Positions 36,741 through 46,106 of a stretch of 64,000 nt of DNA are shown here, in pieces; positions within the stretch are counted from its first letter, which is position 1; every line of letters begins with the position of its first letter. The DNA is taken from positions 62,001 to 126,000 of the forward strand of contig NZ_FNBP01000001.1 in the NCBI RefSeq assembly GCF_900102535.1, read 5' to 3'. Made by a program: the position numbers and the translations under genes. Source of the stretch: Sulfitobacter delicatus. GTDB taxonomy: Bacteria; Pseudomonadota; Alphaproteobacteria; Rhodobacterales; Rhodobacteraceae. Below the pieces are notes generated by a model. The model saw nothing but the letters and a program-made list of their open reading frames with translations, was not told where the DNA came from and did not search any database.

Positions 36741-36889
36741 TGAAAAAACTACTGTTACTTCTGGCCGTGCTGGTGCTCGGCTTTGTCCTTGGCATCCGCT
36801 ATGATCGGCAGTTAATGCAGGGCGAATGCAAAGCCGGTGCCGGGGAATGGACCGGGACGATCTGTGTGAATTCGGAGTTGTTGCAATGA
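36740..36889 (+). CDS. 49-residue signal-anchored small protein
   Basis: ATG 36740 overlaps the bluB stop and its TGA overlaps the rimM start, so it is a coupled link in the operon. The peptide begins [18 protein letters not shown], a signal or membrane anchor, then about 30 polar residues with two cysteines ([17 protein letters not shown]) likely on the periplasmic side. The reading frame is very well supported by the overlaps; the function is unknown. Confidence 0.7.
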   Translation: MKKLLLLLAVLVLGFVLGIRYDRQLMQGECKAGAGEWTGTICVNSELLQ

Positions 36890-37413
36890 GTGACCAAGAC
36901 CTGATCTGCGTCGGTGCCATCGCCGGTGCCTACGGCGTGCGCGGCGAAGTGCGCGTGAAAAGCTATTGCGCCGCACCCGAGGATATCGAGACCTACCGCC
37001 CGCTGTATACCGAGGATGGCAGCCGGACCTTTAACCTTGCCCTGCTGCATCAGGTCAAAAACGGTTTCGCCGCCCGCATTGCCGAGATCACGACCAAAGA
37101 AGAGGCCGACGAGATGCGCGGCCTGTCGCTTTTCGCCGCGCGGGATCAACTGCCCAGCCTGCCGGATGATGAATTCTACCACGCCGATCTGATCGGGCTT
37201 GAGGTCTATGACACCGGCGGCACGCTGCTGGGTCGGGTGAAAACCGTGCAGAACCACGGCGCCGATGATCTGCTGGAGCTGCAACTGAAAGGCACCTCAG
37301 CGACCACCTTCCTGCCCTTCACCAAAGCCGCCGTGCCGACCGTCGATCTGGCCTCTGGCCGCATTGTCGCGGACCCGCCGCTCGGCGTGCTGCCGGACGC
37401 AGCAGATGGTTGA
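36886..37413 (+). CDS. rimM: 16S rRNA processing protein RimM
   Basis: ATG 36886 gives 175 residues: an N-terminal RimM beta-barrel ([19 protein letters not shown]) and a C-terminal PRC-barrel ([32 protein letters not shown]). It helps 30S head maturation together with S19. The classical rpsP-rimM-trmD-rplS order is kept but with inserts. Confidence 0.95.
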   Translation: MSDQDLICVGAIAGAYGVRGEVRVKSYCAAPEDIETYRPLYTEDGSRTFNLALLHQVKNGFAARIAEITTKEEADEMRGLSLFAARDQLPSLPDDEFYHADLIGLEVYDTGGTLLGRVKTVQNHGADDLLELQLKGTSATTFLPFTKAAVPTVDLASGRIVADPPLGVLPDAADG

Positions 37414-37428
37414 TCGCGGGCGCTTGTA

Positions 37429-38220
37429 ATGCCGCGCCGGATCATCCTGCATCCCGGCTTTCACAAGACCGGCACCAGCAGCATTCAAGCCACGCTGCGC
37501 GCCAACCGGCCCGCGTTGAAGCCCCATGTCGTCCTGCGACTGCGCTGGCATATGAAAGATCTGCTGCACGCGACGCGGGGCTATTCGACTTGGCGCGATC
37601 CTATTTCAATGCTGAAGGCCGAACATCGGTTCGAGACCATGCTCGACGGCCTGCCCCGGATGCCGCGCCGGACGTTGCTGATCTCGGCAGAAGAACTGGC
37701 GGGTCACTTGCCGGGCCGGGGCGATCTGGAGGACTACAGCGCGGCGCCAGAGTTGTTGGACCTGTTTTGCCAAGCACTCAAACGCCGTTTTCCGCGCGCT
37801 GAAATCATGGTTTACCTCTCAAGCCGCGCAGCCGAAGACTGGCTCATCTCAGCCTATTGGGAACATGTCAAAGCCTCATCCTTGACGCTAGATCTTGAGG
37901 CATTCACCGCCCGCTATGCCCCGGCCGCTAAGCTGGACGAGATGGTTGCCGAGATCACGCGCCGCCTGCCCTGCCCGGTGCATCATGCGGCGCTGGAAGA
38001 CAGCCAAGACCTGCCGCTCGGCCCTGCAACGCCGCTGCTCAACCTCTGTGATCTGCCGCCCGACCTCATGGCGCAACTGACGCTACCACCCGCGGCGAAC
38101 ACGAGGCTTCCTGTCGATGTGCTGCAAGCTCTGCTTGACGCCAACCGCCAACACGCCGATGACCCGCAGGCGCGCCGAAACGCCAAGACCGCTATCCTCG
38201 AACAGGCAGACACCGCATGA
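37429..38220 (+). CDS. Sulfotransferase-like P-loop protein inserted between rimM and trmD
   Basis: This 263-residue protein opens with ILHPGFHKTGTSSIQATL, the PAPS-binding loop pattern of bacterial sulfotransferase-like proteins, and later has YLSSRAAEDWLISAYWEH, where the 3'-phosphate motif would lie. Overall similarity to known sulfotransferases seems low. It lies 15 bp after rimM and overlaps trmD by ATGA. It may modify a glycan or lipid; an uncharacterised relative without sulfotransfer activity is also possible. Confidence 0.7.
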   Translation: MPRRIILHPGFHKTGTSSIQATLRANRPALKPHVVLRLRWHMKDLLHATRGYSTWRDPISMLKAEHRFETMLDGLPRMPRRTLLISAEELAGHLPGRGDLEDYSAAPELLDLFCQALKRRFPRAEIMVYLSSRAAEDWLISAYWEHVKASSLTLDLEAFTARYAPAAKLDEMVAEITRRLPCPVHHAALEDSQDLPLGPATPLLNLCDLPPDLMAQLTLPPAANTRLPVDVLQALLDANRQHADDPQARRNAKTAILEQADTA

Positions 38221-39005
38221 AACCCACCCGCTCCCACGGTCGCCAAAGCGTGCGGCCCAGCCTGAAGCCCCGCACGTTAATGCAGGACACCCCCGACTAT
38301 GCCGATGTCTGGCAGGCGCGGATCGTCACGCTGTTCCCCGATCTCTTCCCCGGCGTGCTGGGCGCGAGCCTGACGGGCAAAGCGCTGCAAGACGGGCGCT
38401 GGCAGCTGCACACCCATGACATGCGCGAATTTGGCATCGGCAAACACCGTAACGTTGACGACACCCCCGCAGGCGGCGGTGCCGGGATGGTGATGCGGGC
38501 CGATGTGGTTGGCCCTGCCCTGGCCGAGGCGCAGAGCCACGCGCGTGGCCGTTGGCCGATCCTTTACATGTCCCCGCGGGGGCGGCGGTTTGACCAAGCG
38601 ATGGCGCGGGATTTGGCGGATTGCGCAGGTGTGACCATGCTTTGCGGTCGATTTGAGGGCGTAGATGAGCGGGTGATTGAGCATTTCGGCATCACCGAAG
38701 TCTCCTTGGGTGATTTCGTGATGACAGGGGGCGAATTGGCCGCGCAGGCGATGCTCGACGCAACCGTGCGCCTGTTGCCGGGCGTGCTGGGGAACGCCGA
38801 GAGCATCGAAGAAGAAAGCCATGCGAGCGGCCTGCTAGAACACCCACAATACACCCGCCCCGCCGAATGGGAAGGGCGCGCAATTCCCCCGGTGCTGATG
38901 TCGGGCAACCACGGCGAGATTGCAAAGTGGCGGCAGGCGCAGGCCGAAGAGCTTACCCAAAGACGCCGTCCCGATATGTGGGAAAAGCGTCACGGGAAGA
39001 AGTGA
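38217..39005 (+). CDS. trmD: tRNA (guanine-N1-)-methyltransferase TrmD
   Basis: This 262-residue SPOUT methyltransferase has the trefoil-knot region VSLGDFVMTGGELAAQAMLD and the conserved HRNVDDTPAGGGAGMV loop. It methylates G37 of tRNAs to prevent frameshifting. The start at 38217 overlaps the preceding stop; an extra 30 residues lie before the usual start (ARIVTLFPDLFPG), so a later start is possible. Confidence 0.95.
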   Translation: MKPTRSHGRQSVRPSLKPRTLMQDTPDYADVWQARIVTLFPDLFPGVLGASLTGKALQDGRWQLHTHDMREFGIGKHRNVDDTPAGGGAGMVMRADVVGPALAEAQSHARGRWPILYMSPRGRRFDQAMARDLADCAGVTMLCGRFEGVDERVIEHFGITEVSLGDFVMTGGELAAQAMLDATVRLLPGVLGNAESIEEESHASGLLEHPQYTRPAEWEGRAIPPVLMSGNHGEIAKWRQAQAEELTQRRRPDMWEKRHGKK

Positions 39006-39072
39006 GCGATACGGCTAAGGAACCGCCACTCTCAGGCCGGCGTTATTCTCCTACATTGAAGGGAGATAACGC

Positions 39073-39234
39073 ATGCTAGAGATTATTCTTATACTTCTGA
39101 TCGTCGCCGCTGTTGCGGCTCTTCTGGGCTTTGGTCGAGTCTCGGGCGCGGCACTAACCGGGGCCAAAGTGCTCATCGGCATCGTGCTGGTGCTGTTCCT
39201 GCTCGTTGTCTTGGGCGTGATCGCGCTGGCCTAG
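39073..39234 (+). CDS. DUF1328-family small membrane protein
   Basis: This 53-residue protein starts at an ATG preceded by AGGGAGA. It has two hydrophobic helices around GFGRVSGAALTGAKV, the recognised pattern of the DUF1328/YtjA family, which is abundant in proteobacteria and of unknown function. It lies 67 bp after trmD. Confidence 0.85.
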   Translation: MLEIILILLIVAAVAALLGFGRVSGAALTGAKVLIGIVLVLFLLVVLGVIALA

Positions 39235-39240
39235 CCTAAC

Positions 39241-39277
39241 GCGGGATCAGGTGGCGCAACTGCCCCCTTGATCCCGC
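39241..39277 (+). other. Hairpin in the rplS upstream region
   Basis: GCGGGATCA / TGATCCCGC form a 9-bp perfect stem just after the DUF1328 gene, without a T run. The rest of the 253-bp interval before rplS shows no gene and presumably holds a promoter; GGAGATAGG precedes the rplS start. Confidence 0.4.
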
Positions 39278-39487
39278 GCGCATCGCCGCCTATACCCCGC
39301 ACATCCGGAATCGCTTTGGCGGCTCCGGTGCTTTGCGTTTCGGCGCAAGCGATAAAGCAATGACGATGATACCTCCGGCGGGGGCCCTGCGGTCAGAGAT
39401 GACTTCGGCGCTGCCCGATAGAACCCGAAGCTCTGGGTCGCGACATAATTTCGTGGAATACCGCGAACATCATAGGAGATAGGTCAG

Positions 39488-39871
39488 ATGAACCTGATCG
39501 CAGAGATCGAGGCGGAACAAGTCGCCGAACTGGGGAAAGATATCCCCGACTTCCGTGCTGGTGACACCATTCGTGTTGGCTTTAAAGTCACCGAAGGCAC
39601 ACGCACCCGTGTGCAGAACTACGAAGGCGTCTGCATTTCGCGCAAGAACGGCCACGGCATTGCCGGGTCTTTCACCGTGCGCAAGATTTCCTTTGGCGAA
39701 GGCGTGGAGCGTGTGTTCCCGCTACATTCGACCAACATCGACAGCATCACCGTTGTACGCCGTGGCCGCGTTCGTCGCGCCAAGCTGTACTACCTGCGCA
39801 GCCGTCGCGGTAAATCCGCACGGATTGTCGAAAACGCCCACTACAAGCCGCTCTCGGGCGCGAAAGCTTAA
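39488..39871 (+). CDS. rplS: 50S ribosomal protein L19
   Basis: This 127-residue L19 shows [24 protein letters not shown] split over its SH3-like barrel, [21 protein letters not shown] and [14 protein letters not shown]. It lies at the 30S-50S interface. rpmE follows after 11 bp, ending at a terminator. Confidence 0.97.
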   Translation: MNLIAEIEAEQVAELGKDIPDFRAGDTIRVGFKVTEGTRTRVQNYEGVCISRKNGHGIAGSFTVRKISFGEGVERVFPLHSTNIDSITVVRRGRVRRAKLYYLRSRRGKSARIVENAHYKPLSGAKA

Positions 39872-39882
39872 AGGACAGGTCG

Positions 39883-40104
39883 ATGAAAGCCGATACACAT
39901 CCCGAATACCACATCATCAACGTCAAAATGACCGACGGCACTGTTGTGGAAATGAAATCGACATGGGGCAAAGAAGGCGACCAGCTGTCGCTCGACATCG
40001 ACCCTTCCGTGCACCCCGCGTGGACTGGCGGCACAGGCCGTATTATGGACACCGGCGGCCGCGTGTCGAAGTTCAAGAACAAATACGCAGGTCTGGGCTT
40101 CTAA
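39883..40104 (+). CDS. rpmE: 50S ribosomal protein L31, zinc-free type
   Basis: This 73-residue L31 begins [19 protein letters not shown] and has [10 protein letters not shown]. No CxxC zinc motif is present, so it is of the C-minus type. It forms an intersubunit bridge in the ribosome. A ribosome-binding site AAAGGA precedes it. Confidence 0.95.
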   Translation: MKADTHPEYHIINVKMTDGTVVEMKSTWGKEGDQLSLDIDPSVHPAWTGGTGRIMDTGGRVSKFKNKYAGLGF

Positions 40105-40127
40105 GCCTTTACCCTCAATGCGAAAAC

Positions 40128-40158
40128 AAAGGCGCGGCCCCTGTGGGTCGCGCCTTTT
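40128..40158 (+). terminator. Intrinsic terminator of the rplS-rpmE operon
   Basis: A 13-bp stem with one G-T pair (AAAGGCGCGGCCC / GGGTCGCGCCTTT), a CTGT loop and trailing T. Confidence 0.88.
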
Positions 40159-40229
40159 GCGTTTGGGCGGATGGGTGGCGACCGGCGTCTTAAACGCAGA
40201 CGCGGCGGCCTTTGAAACGTCGTGCACGT

Positions 40230-40253
40230 TATTTGAGAAAGGATGAAGATTAG
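40230..40253. repeat. Second copy of the extragenic motif
   Basis: TATTTGAGAAAGGATGAAGATTAG matches 14139-14162 at 20 of 24 positions. The hairpins that precede the first copy are not preserved here. It also lies between convergent genes. Confidence 0.5.
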
Positions 40254-40282
40254 GGTGGTTTAGCTGCCGCTGAAGGCAGCGC

Positions 40283-40954
40283 TTAGCTGCGGCGTTCTTG
40301 TAGCGCTGCTTGTTCGCCATAGCCGTGCAGATGCGAGAGGACGGCGCCACAGGTGATCAGCAGGTAAGCCAAGAGTTCCGTGCCTTCTTGGACGGTGGTT
40401 TTAACCTGAGAGTCATAGCCTGCGCCCATTACGGCCTCCCAAAGCGCGCTGGTGCCGAAGGTGCGGGAGAAGAAAAGCAAAAGCACCACGCCGATATAGA
40501 CGAATGTCGCGGAGCGCGTGGACAGGTGGTGAAGCAGAGGCAGGAGCGTCGTGCCGCGATTGCGCCATGCGATCCAGATGCCGACGGCTAGGGTGAGAAG
40601 TGCCGGATAGATCCAGAAGCCGTGGCTAATGCGATCGAGGGCTGCATCATATTCGCGTAGAAACATACAGGTGAACAGGGTCGCAGCCAGTGTCAGATAC
40701 CCCCGCAACTCTTCCCGCTGGTAAGCCCCAAGCGCAAAGAGACCGGCTGCGATGGCCAACAGCGTATTATGCAGATGTTCGGTAATCGAGTCTTCGGATA
40801 CGCCATCGCCCCAAACTGCGGTGTCGAGGTAAACGGTGATCGGCACCAAGGCCACGAGCAGAGCAAACAGCAGCAACTCTCCGACCACCGCCGCTAGGGA
40901 GGGTAGCGCCGTCTCTCGCTTGTTGTCGCTCTTAAAGAGCCCCGACTTCGTCAC
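40283..40954 (-). CDS. Multi-pass membrane protein, unknown function
   Basis: This 223-residue protein starts at GTG 40954. About six hydrophobic segments are visible, with a conserved-looking CMFLREYDAALDRI and HLHGYGEQAALQERRS tail. I do not recognise a family. A hairpin (GCTGCC / GGCAGC at 40263-40280) follows its stop and may terminate it. It is divergent from mipZ, with 222 bp between starts. Confidence 0.75.
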   Translation of the reverse strand: MTKSGLFKSDNKRETALPSLAAVVGELLLFALLVALVPITVYLDTAVWGDGVSEDSITEHLHNTLLAIAAGLFALGAYQREELRGYLTLAATLFTCMFLREYDAALDRISHGFWIYPALLTLAVGIWIAWRNRGTTLLPLLHHLSTRSATFVYIGVVLLLFFSRTFGTSALWEAVMGAGYDSQVKTTVQEGTELLAYLLITCGAVLSHLHGYGEQAALQERRS

Positions 40955-41176
40955 CTTATCACTCCTACGGCCATAGGCTGTTGTCAGCGCAAGCCGACAA
41001 TTGTTCGTTTCAGACTAGTGAGATAGTGCGCGCTCAACGTCCTGCAAACTTGTCACAGCTTGGCGGGGGCTTTGTGTGGCAATGAGGCCTCGCCACTTTC
41101 CAAAGGCGCAAACCCTACATATAGTGGGACGCAACAATATCCTGCTGAAACAGCAGGCGTGAAGGGACAGCACTGT

Positions 41177-41986
41177 ATGGCGCATATTATCGTCGTCGGA
41201 AACGAAAAAGGCGGCGCGGGCAAATCTACCGTCTCCATACATGTGGCGACGGCTTTGGCGCGGTTGGGGCATAAAGTCAGCGGTTTGGATCTGGACCTGC
41301 GCCAGCGGACCTTTGGCCGCTACATTGAAAACCGCCGCAACTTTACCCGTGAGTCTGGCCTTAATCTGGCGAGCCCGTCACTGTGTGAATTGCCTGATGT
41401 TGAGGCAAGCAGCCTGCGGCCGGGTGAGAACATGTATGACCACCGCCTCAGCGCCGCTGTTGCAGCGCTGGAGCCGGACAATGATTTCATCCTAATCGAC
41501 TGCCCCGGCTCGCACACCCGCTTGAGCCAAGTTGCGCATTCCCTGGCGGACACGCTGATCACACCGCTTAACGACAGTTTCATCGACTTCGATCTGCTGG
41601 CCCATATCGATGCGAATGGCGAGAAGATCACCGGCCCGTCGGTCTATTCCGAGATGGTCTGGAACGCGCGACAGTTGCGCGCTCAGGCCGGGCTCTCGGC
41701 GATCGACTGGGTTGTAGTGCGCAACCGTCTGGGCGCGCAGCGGATGGTGAACAAAGAGAAGATGGAACGCGCGATCAATAACCTTAGCAAGCGGATCGGT
41801 TTCCGTACTGCGCCGGGGTTCAACGAACGTGTCATTTTCCGCGAGTTGTTCCCGCGCGGCCTGACCCTGCTGGACCTCAAGGATATTGGGGTGAAGCAGC
41901 TTAACATTTCCAACATCGCCGCACGGCAAGAGCTGCGCGAGTTGATCAAGGCGCTTGATTTGCCGGGGGTAACGGCGGACTTCTGA
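41177..41986 (+). CDS. mipZ: Cell-division plane positioning ATPase MipZ
   Basis: ATG 41177 gives 269 residues with the deviant Walker A KGGAGKST (11-18), switch LIDCPGSHTRLSQ and the typical MipZ middle section YDHRLSAAVAALEPDNDF. MipZ forms a bipolar gradient by binding ParB and prevents FtsZ assembly away from midcell in alphaproteobacteria. The length and alphaproteobacterial setting favour MipZ over ParA. Upstream in-frame codons without a ribosome-binding site are excluded. Confidence 0.92.
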   Translation: MAHIIVVGNEKGGAGKSTVSIHVATALARLGHKVSGLDLDLRQRTFGRYIENRRNFTRESGLNLASPSLCELPDVEASSLRPGENMYDHRLSAAVAALEPDNDFILIDCPGSHTRLSQVAHSLADTLITPLNDSFIDFDLLAHIDANGEKITGPSVYSEMVWNARQLRAQAGLSAIDWVVVRNRLGAQRMVNKEKMERAINNLSKRIGFRTAPGFNERVIFRELFPRGLTLLDLKDIGVKQLNISNIAARQELRELIKALDLPGVTADF

Positions 41987-41988
41987 AC

Positions 41989-42873
41989 CTAGTGGCGCGG
42001 CATTGGCGGCACCACGCGGCGGCGGCGCGACAGGGCGACGAGGTTTGACAGAAACAGCGCGCTGATCACGACTCCGCCGCCGATCAGGGCATAAATGCCG
42101 GGGTCTTCGCCCAAGACGGCCCAGACCAGCAGGGGCGCGAGCACAGACTCCAAAAGGACCAAAAGCCCGACCTCCGCACTGCTAATATAACGCGGGCCAA
42201 GCGCGATGAGGCCGGCGCTCAGGGCCATAAAGACGGCATAGAGCAGCATTTTCGGCAGTTCTTCGGTGGGCATTGCAAGCGGCGCGGCAACGGGGAGCAG
42301 TGCCAATCCGGCCAGCAGATAGGCCAGAGCCACGGCAGGCACCATCGACACAGCGCGCGCATGGCGCGCAGCGGTCAGAGCGCCTGCGAAGATTGCCGAG
42401 ATGCTAAGGGCGACCAAGTCTCCGGCAAGTGCAGCATTCTCTGTCTCACCCGACCCAAACGCAATCACCGCCAGACCTAAGAGCACCGCTGCAATGGTAA
42501 AGAGCATGCGGCGGCTGATCGGCTCGCCCAGAAAAATACGGCTATAGATCGCAGCGAAGACGGGGAGCGATGCGAGGATGAAAACCACGTTCGCTACAGA
42601 GGTCAGCCGCACCGCCAGAACAAAGCCCACGCCTGCGCAGGCCACGCCGCCGATATAGATCGCGCTCGCCCAACCGCCTTGGCGCAGGGCGCGAAAGGGT
42701 GCGGTGCCTTGGGCGATTAGCAGACCGGCGCCAATTGCCAGCCCGACCAGCGTCACTTTCCAGAACGCGAGCGTCAGCATCGGCGCATCGATCACCCGCA
42801 CGAAAAGCGCTTCGGGTACAATGCACATCACCCCAAGGAAGGTGAGCAAGAGGCCTTTGGTCTGATCTGTCAT
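41989..42873 (-). CDS. EamA/DMT-family transporter
   Basis: This 294-residue protein has about ten membrane helices in two EamA repeats ([24 protein letters not shown] in the first half, [23 protein letters not shown] in the second, shown here in part). It ends two bases from the mipZ stop. Its start is 27 bp after the MarR gene on the same strand, suggesting a shared transcript with that regulator and a possible role in exporting aromatic acids or related metabolites (inference). Confidence 0.88.
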   Translation of the reverse strand: MTDQTKGLLLTFLGVMCIVPEALFVRVIDAPMLTLAFWKVTLVGLAIGAGLLIAQGTAPFRALRQGGWASAIYIGGVACAGVGFVLAVRLTSVANVVFILASLPVFAAIYSRIFLGEPISRRMLFTIAAVLLGLAVIAFGSGETENAALAGDLVALSISAIFAGALTAARHARAVSMVPAVALAYLLAGLALLPVAAPLAMPTEELPKMLLYAVFMALSAGLIALGPRYISSAEVGLLVLLESVLAPLLVWAVLGEDPGIYALIGGGVVISALFLSNLVALSRRRRVVPPMPRH

Positions 42874-42900
42874 GGGGGCATCGGTGGCGCTTTGTGCAGC

Positions 42901-43350
42901 TTAAGTAAAGCCCCCCGGCCCCGCCTCGGACAGTTTTTGCAACGCCCGCCGCAGCACGTCGGCTTCGGGCGCGTCAAGCGTATCCATGAGCGCCGCGTCA
43001 TAGCGCTGCGCGACGGCACGCAGATCGTCATAGGCGGCTTGCCCCTGCCGCGTCAGAGCGAGATGTTCGACCCGGCGATCTCCTTCGTCCCGAGACCGGG
43101 TAACGAAACGTCGCTCAGTCAAGCGGTGCACGGCGCGGCTGATCTTGGTTTTATGCATCCGTGCACGCTGGCCAATCTCGCTTGCCGTGAGACGACCATA
43201 GAGGCCAAGGTGAAACAGCACGCGCCATTCGGTGCGCAACATGCCGTAGCGGTCCTTGTAGATTTGCTGAAATTCGCGGGAGGATGCTTCGGCGGCCTGA
43301 TTGAGGAGATAGGGCAAGAAGCCCTGCAGATCGAACTCGTCGTTTTCCAT
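42901..43350 (-). CDS. MarR-family regulator divergent from the homogentisate operon
   Basis: ATG 43350 gives 149 residues; the longer in-frame reading is excluded because it enters hmgA. The winged helix spans about 36-100 ([37 protein letters not shown]). MarR proteins in such positions often repress aromatic degradation genes and respond to a pathway intermediate. Only 66 bp separate its start from hmgA, and they contain inverted repeats. Confidence 0.9.
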   Translation of the reverse strand: MENDEFDLQGFLPYLLNQAAEASSREFQQIYKDRYGMLRTEWRVLFHLGLYGRLTASEIGQRARMHKTKISRAVHRLTERRFVTRSRDEGDRRVEHLALTRQGQAAYDDLRAVAQRYDAALMDTLDAPEADVLRRALQKLSEAGPGGFT

Positions 43351-43360
43351 TGCGCGCCGC

Positions 43361-43382
43361 TTGTTAGTTACAAAACCAACTA
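43361..43382. promoter_or_regulatory. Candidate MarR operator in front of hmgA
   Basis: TAGTT-N8-AACTA (43365-43382) and TTGT-N5-ACAA (43361-43373) are overlapping inverted repeats in an AT-rich stretch within the 66-bp space between the divergent starts. Confidence 0.5.
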
Positions 43383-43416
43383 TTACAAACGCAACAGATT
43401 CCGCAAGGGGGCCGAG

Positions 43417-44778
43417 ATGACCAGCCATACCAAGCCGTCCACGATGATCACCGCAGCCACGACCTCTGGCACGCATCCGGGCTATATGCCGGGTTTCGGC
43501 AATGATTTTGAGACCGAGGCCCTCCCCGGCGCCTTGCCGCAGGGCATGAATTCACCGCAGAAGTGCAACTATGGGCTTTATGGCGAGCAACTCTCCGGCA
43601 CCGCTTTTACAGCGCCAAGTCATGCGAATGAGCGCACTTGGTGCTACCGCATCCGTCCGTCGGTGAAACATTCGGGCCGCTATGCTCGCATCGATCTGCC
43701 CTATTGGAAATCTGCGCCGCATATCCCCAAGGACGTGACCAGCCTTGGTCAATACCGATGGGATCCGGTGCCGCATTCCGACGAAAAACTTACATGGCTC
43801 ACTGGCATGCGCACCATGACCACGGCGGGGGATGTGAACACGCAGGTCGGTATGGCCAGTCATATATACCTTGTGACCGACAGTATGGTGGATAGCTATT
43901 TCTATTCCGCAGACAGCGAACTGTTGATTGTCCCGCAAGAAGGCAGCCTACGGTTTTGCACTGAACTAGGCGTCATGGACATTGCCCCGCAGGAGATCGC
44001 GATCATTCCGCGCGGGCTGGTCTACCGCGTCGAAGTGCTGGACGGCCCAGCGCGCGGTTTTGTTTGTGAGAACTACGGTCAGAAGTTCCACCTGCCGTCT
44101 CGTGGCCCGATTGGGGCGAACTGCATGGCCAACCGGCGCGACTTCAAGACCCCGGTGGCGGCCTTTGAGGATCGCGAGGTACCCTCGACCGTGACAATCA
44201 AATGGTGTGGCCAATTTCATGAGACCAAGATCGGGCATTCGCCGCTCGACGTGGTGGCATGGCATGGCAACTATGCCCCAGTGAAGTATGATCTGAACAC
44301 CTATTGCCCTGTCGGGGCGGTGCTGTTTGATCACCCGGATCCGTCTATCTTTACCGTGCTGACCGCGCCTTCGGGCGTCGAGGGGACTGCCAATATCGAC
44401 TTCGTGCTGTTCCGCGACCGCTGGATGGTGGCCGAGGATACCTTCCGCCCGCCGTGGTATCATAAGAACATCATGTCTGAGCTGATGGGCAATATTCACG
44501 GTCAATATGACGCCAAGCCCAAGGGCTTTGTCCCCGGTGGCATGAGCCTGCATAATATGATGCTGCCTCATGGGCCGGACCGGAATGCCTTTGAGGGGGC
44601 CTCCAACGCTGAGCTTGCGCCCCATAAGCTCGACAATACGATGTCGTTCATGTTCGAGACCCGCTTCCCGCAGCATCTGACGGAATTTGCCGCCAAAGAG
44701 GCCCCTTTGCAGGATGACTACATCGACTGCTGGGAGAGTCTTGAGAAGAATTTTGACGGCACGCCGGGCAAGAAGTGA
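43417..44778 (+). CDS. hmgA: Homogentisate 1,2-dioxygenase
   Basis: ATG 43417 gives 453 residues, full length for the family. Segments matching the iron ligands are WYHKNIMSE (His and Glu) and LPHGPD (His); [19 protein letters not shown] is the characteristic start (shown in part of its context). It opens the ring of homogentisate to maleylacetoacetate in Phe/Tyr breakdown. An in-frame extension far upstream overlaps the MarR gene and is spurious. fahA follows 20 bp later. Confidence 0.97.
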   Translation: MTSHTKPSTMITAATTSGTHPGYMPGFGNDFETEALPGALPQGMNSPQKCNYGLYGEQLSGTAFTAPSHANERTWCYRIRPSVKHSGRYARIDLPYWKSAPHIPKDVTSLGQYRWDPVPHSDEKLTWLTGMRTMTTAGDVNTQVGMASHIYLVTDSMVDSYFYSADSELLIVPQEGSLRFCTELGVMDIAPQEIAIIPRGLVYRVEVLDGPARGFVCENYGQKFHLPSRGPIGANCMANRRDFKTPVAAFEDREVPSTVTIKWCGQFHETKIGHSPLDVVAWHGNYAPVKYDLNTYCPVGAVLFDHPDPSIFTVLTAPSGVEGTANIDFVLFRDRWMVAEDTFRPPWYHKNIMSELMGNIHGQYDAKPKGFVPGGMSLHNMMLPHGPDRNAFEGASNAELAPHKLDNTMSFMFETRFPQHLTEFAAKEAPLQDDYIDCWESLEKNFDGTPGKK

Positions 44779-44798
44779 CTGGCCCCGAAAGGACCGAG

Positions 44799-46052
44799 AT
44801 GACCTTGATGACCTCTTGGGTGGAAAGCGCTAACAGCGCTGATACCGACTTTCCGCTGAACAACCTGCCCTATGGTGTGTTTTCGACCAACCGGCTTGAG
44901 GCCCGCTGCGGCGTGGCGATTGGGGACCAGATCCTCGACATGGCAGCGCTTGAGGAAGAGGGGCTGATTGCCCTCTCTGAAGAGCCGGTTTTTGACGTGC
45001 CCTATTGGAACGATGTGATGGACCTTGGCCCCGAGGCTTGGGAAACGCTGCGCGCGCGATTGATTGAACTGCTCACCACCGACGCCGCAGATCAAGCAAC
45101 CGTTGCTCCGCATCTGGTGCCGATGGCAGAGGCGCGGTTGCACATGCCGATGGTCGTCTCGGAATACACCGATTTCTACGCGGGCAAGCATCACGCCACC
45201 AATGTCGGCACGATGTTTCGCGGGGCCGAGAACGCGCTGCCGCCGAACTGGCTGCATATCCCTATTGGCTACAATGGCCGCGCCTCGACGGTTGTGGTCT
45301 CGGGCACCGAGATCACGCGGCCCAATGGCCAATTGAAGGCCCCCGAGGCCGAGACGCCGCATTTCGGTCGCTGTCAAAAACTCGACATCGAGTTGGAGAT
45401 GGGCGCGATTGTGGGCACATCGACCGAGATGGGCCAGCCGATCCGTATCGAAGACGCAGATGAAATGATCTTTGGCTACGTCCTGCTGAATGATTGGTCA
45501 GCGCGCGACATTCAGGCGTGGGAATACCAACCATTGGGCCCGTTTCAGGCCAAGGCCTTTGCGACGTCGGTCAGCCCGTGGATCGTGACCCGCGCCGCGC
45601 TTGAGCCCTTCCGCACTTCGACACCCGAGCGCGAGAAAGACCTCCTGCCCTACCTGCGCGAGACCAAACCCGGCCTCTATGACATCAACCTCTCGGTGCT
45701 GCTGCAGCCCGAAAGCGGCGAGGCCGAGCAAATCGCCCGCACCAATTATCGCGAGATGTATTACTCCGCCGCCCAACAACTCACCCATCACGCCTCTTCG
45801 GGCTGCGCGATGAACTCGGGCGATCTCTTGGGCTCTGGCACGATCTCCGGCCCCGACAAATCGCAACGTGGCTCGCTGCTGGAACTGAGTTGGGGCGGCA
45901 AAGAGCCGATCACCCTGAAAGACGGCAGCACCCGCAGCTTTGTCGAAGACGGCGATACGCTGACCCTCACCGGCCACGCACAGGGCGATGGCTTCCGCGT
46001 GGGTTTCGGTTCCTGCATCGGCAAAATTCGCCCGGCAATCGACTTTCCCTGA
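44799..46052 (+). CDS. fahA: Fumarylacetoacetase
   Basis: ATG 44799, preceded by AAAGGA, gives 417 residues. Conserved active-site motifs EYTDFYAGKHHATNVG (metal and catalytic His), LNDWSARDIQAWEY and GTISGPDKSQRGSLLEL-type are intact. It hydrolyses fumarylacetoacetate to fumarate and acetoacetate, the last step of tyrosine degradation. An in-frame GTG at 44775 would overlap hmgA and is less likely. Maleylacetoacetate isomerase, normally needed between hmgA and fahA, is not encoded here. Confidence 0.97.
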   Translation: MTLMTSWVESANSADTDFPLNNLPYGVFSTNRLEARCGVAIGDQILDMAALEEEGLIALSEEPVFDVPYWNDVMDLGPEAWETLRARLIELLTTDAADQATVAPHLVPMAEARLHMPMVVSEYTDFYAGKHHATNVGTMFRGAENALPPNWLHIPIGYNGRASTVVVSGTEITRPNGQLKAPEAETPHFGRCQKLDIELEMGAIVGTSTEMGQPIRIEDADEMIFGYVLLNDWSARDIQAWEYQPLGPFQAKAFATSVSPWIVTRAALEPFRTSTPEREKDLLPYLRETKPGLYDINLSVLLQPESGEAEQIARTNYREMYYSAAQQLTHHASSGCAMNSGDLLGSGTISGPDKSQRGSLLELSWGGKEPITLKDGSTRSFVEDGDTLTLTGHAQGDGFRVGFGSCIGKIRPAIDFP

Positions 46053-46106
46053 ATACCAGAACACGCGGCGCGAGAGCGCAGGCATCCCAAGACAGAAGGA
46101 CACAGC

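Noticed and set aside
42892-43416. In-frame extension upstream of hmgA
   Set aside because: It overlaps the divergent MarR gene; known homogentisate dioxygenases start near 43417.
44822-44840. AGCGCT repeats resembling LacI operators
   Set aside because: They lie within the coding start of fahA and match only 11/14; likely coincidence of codons.
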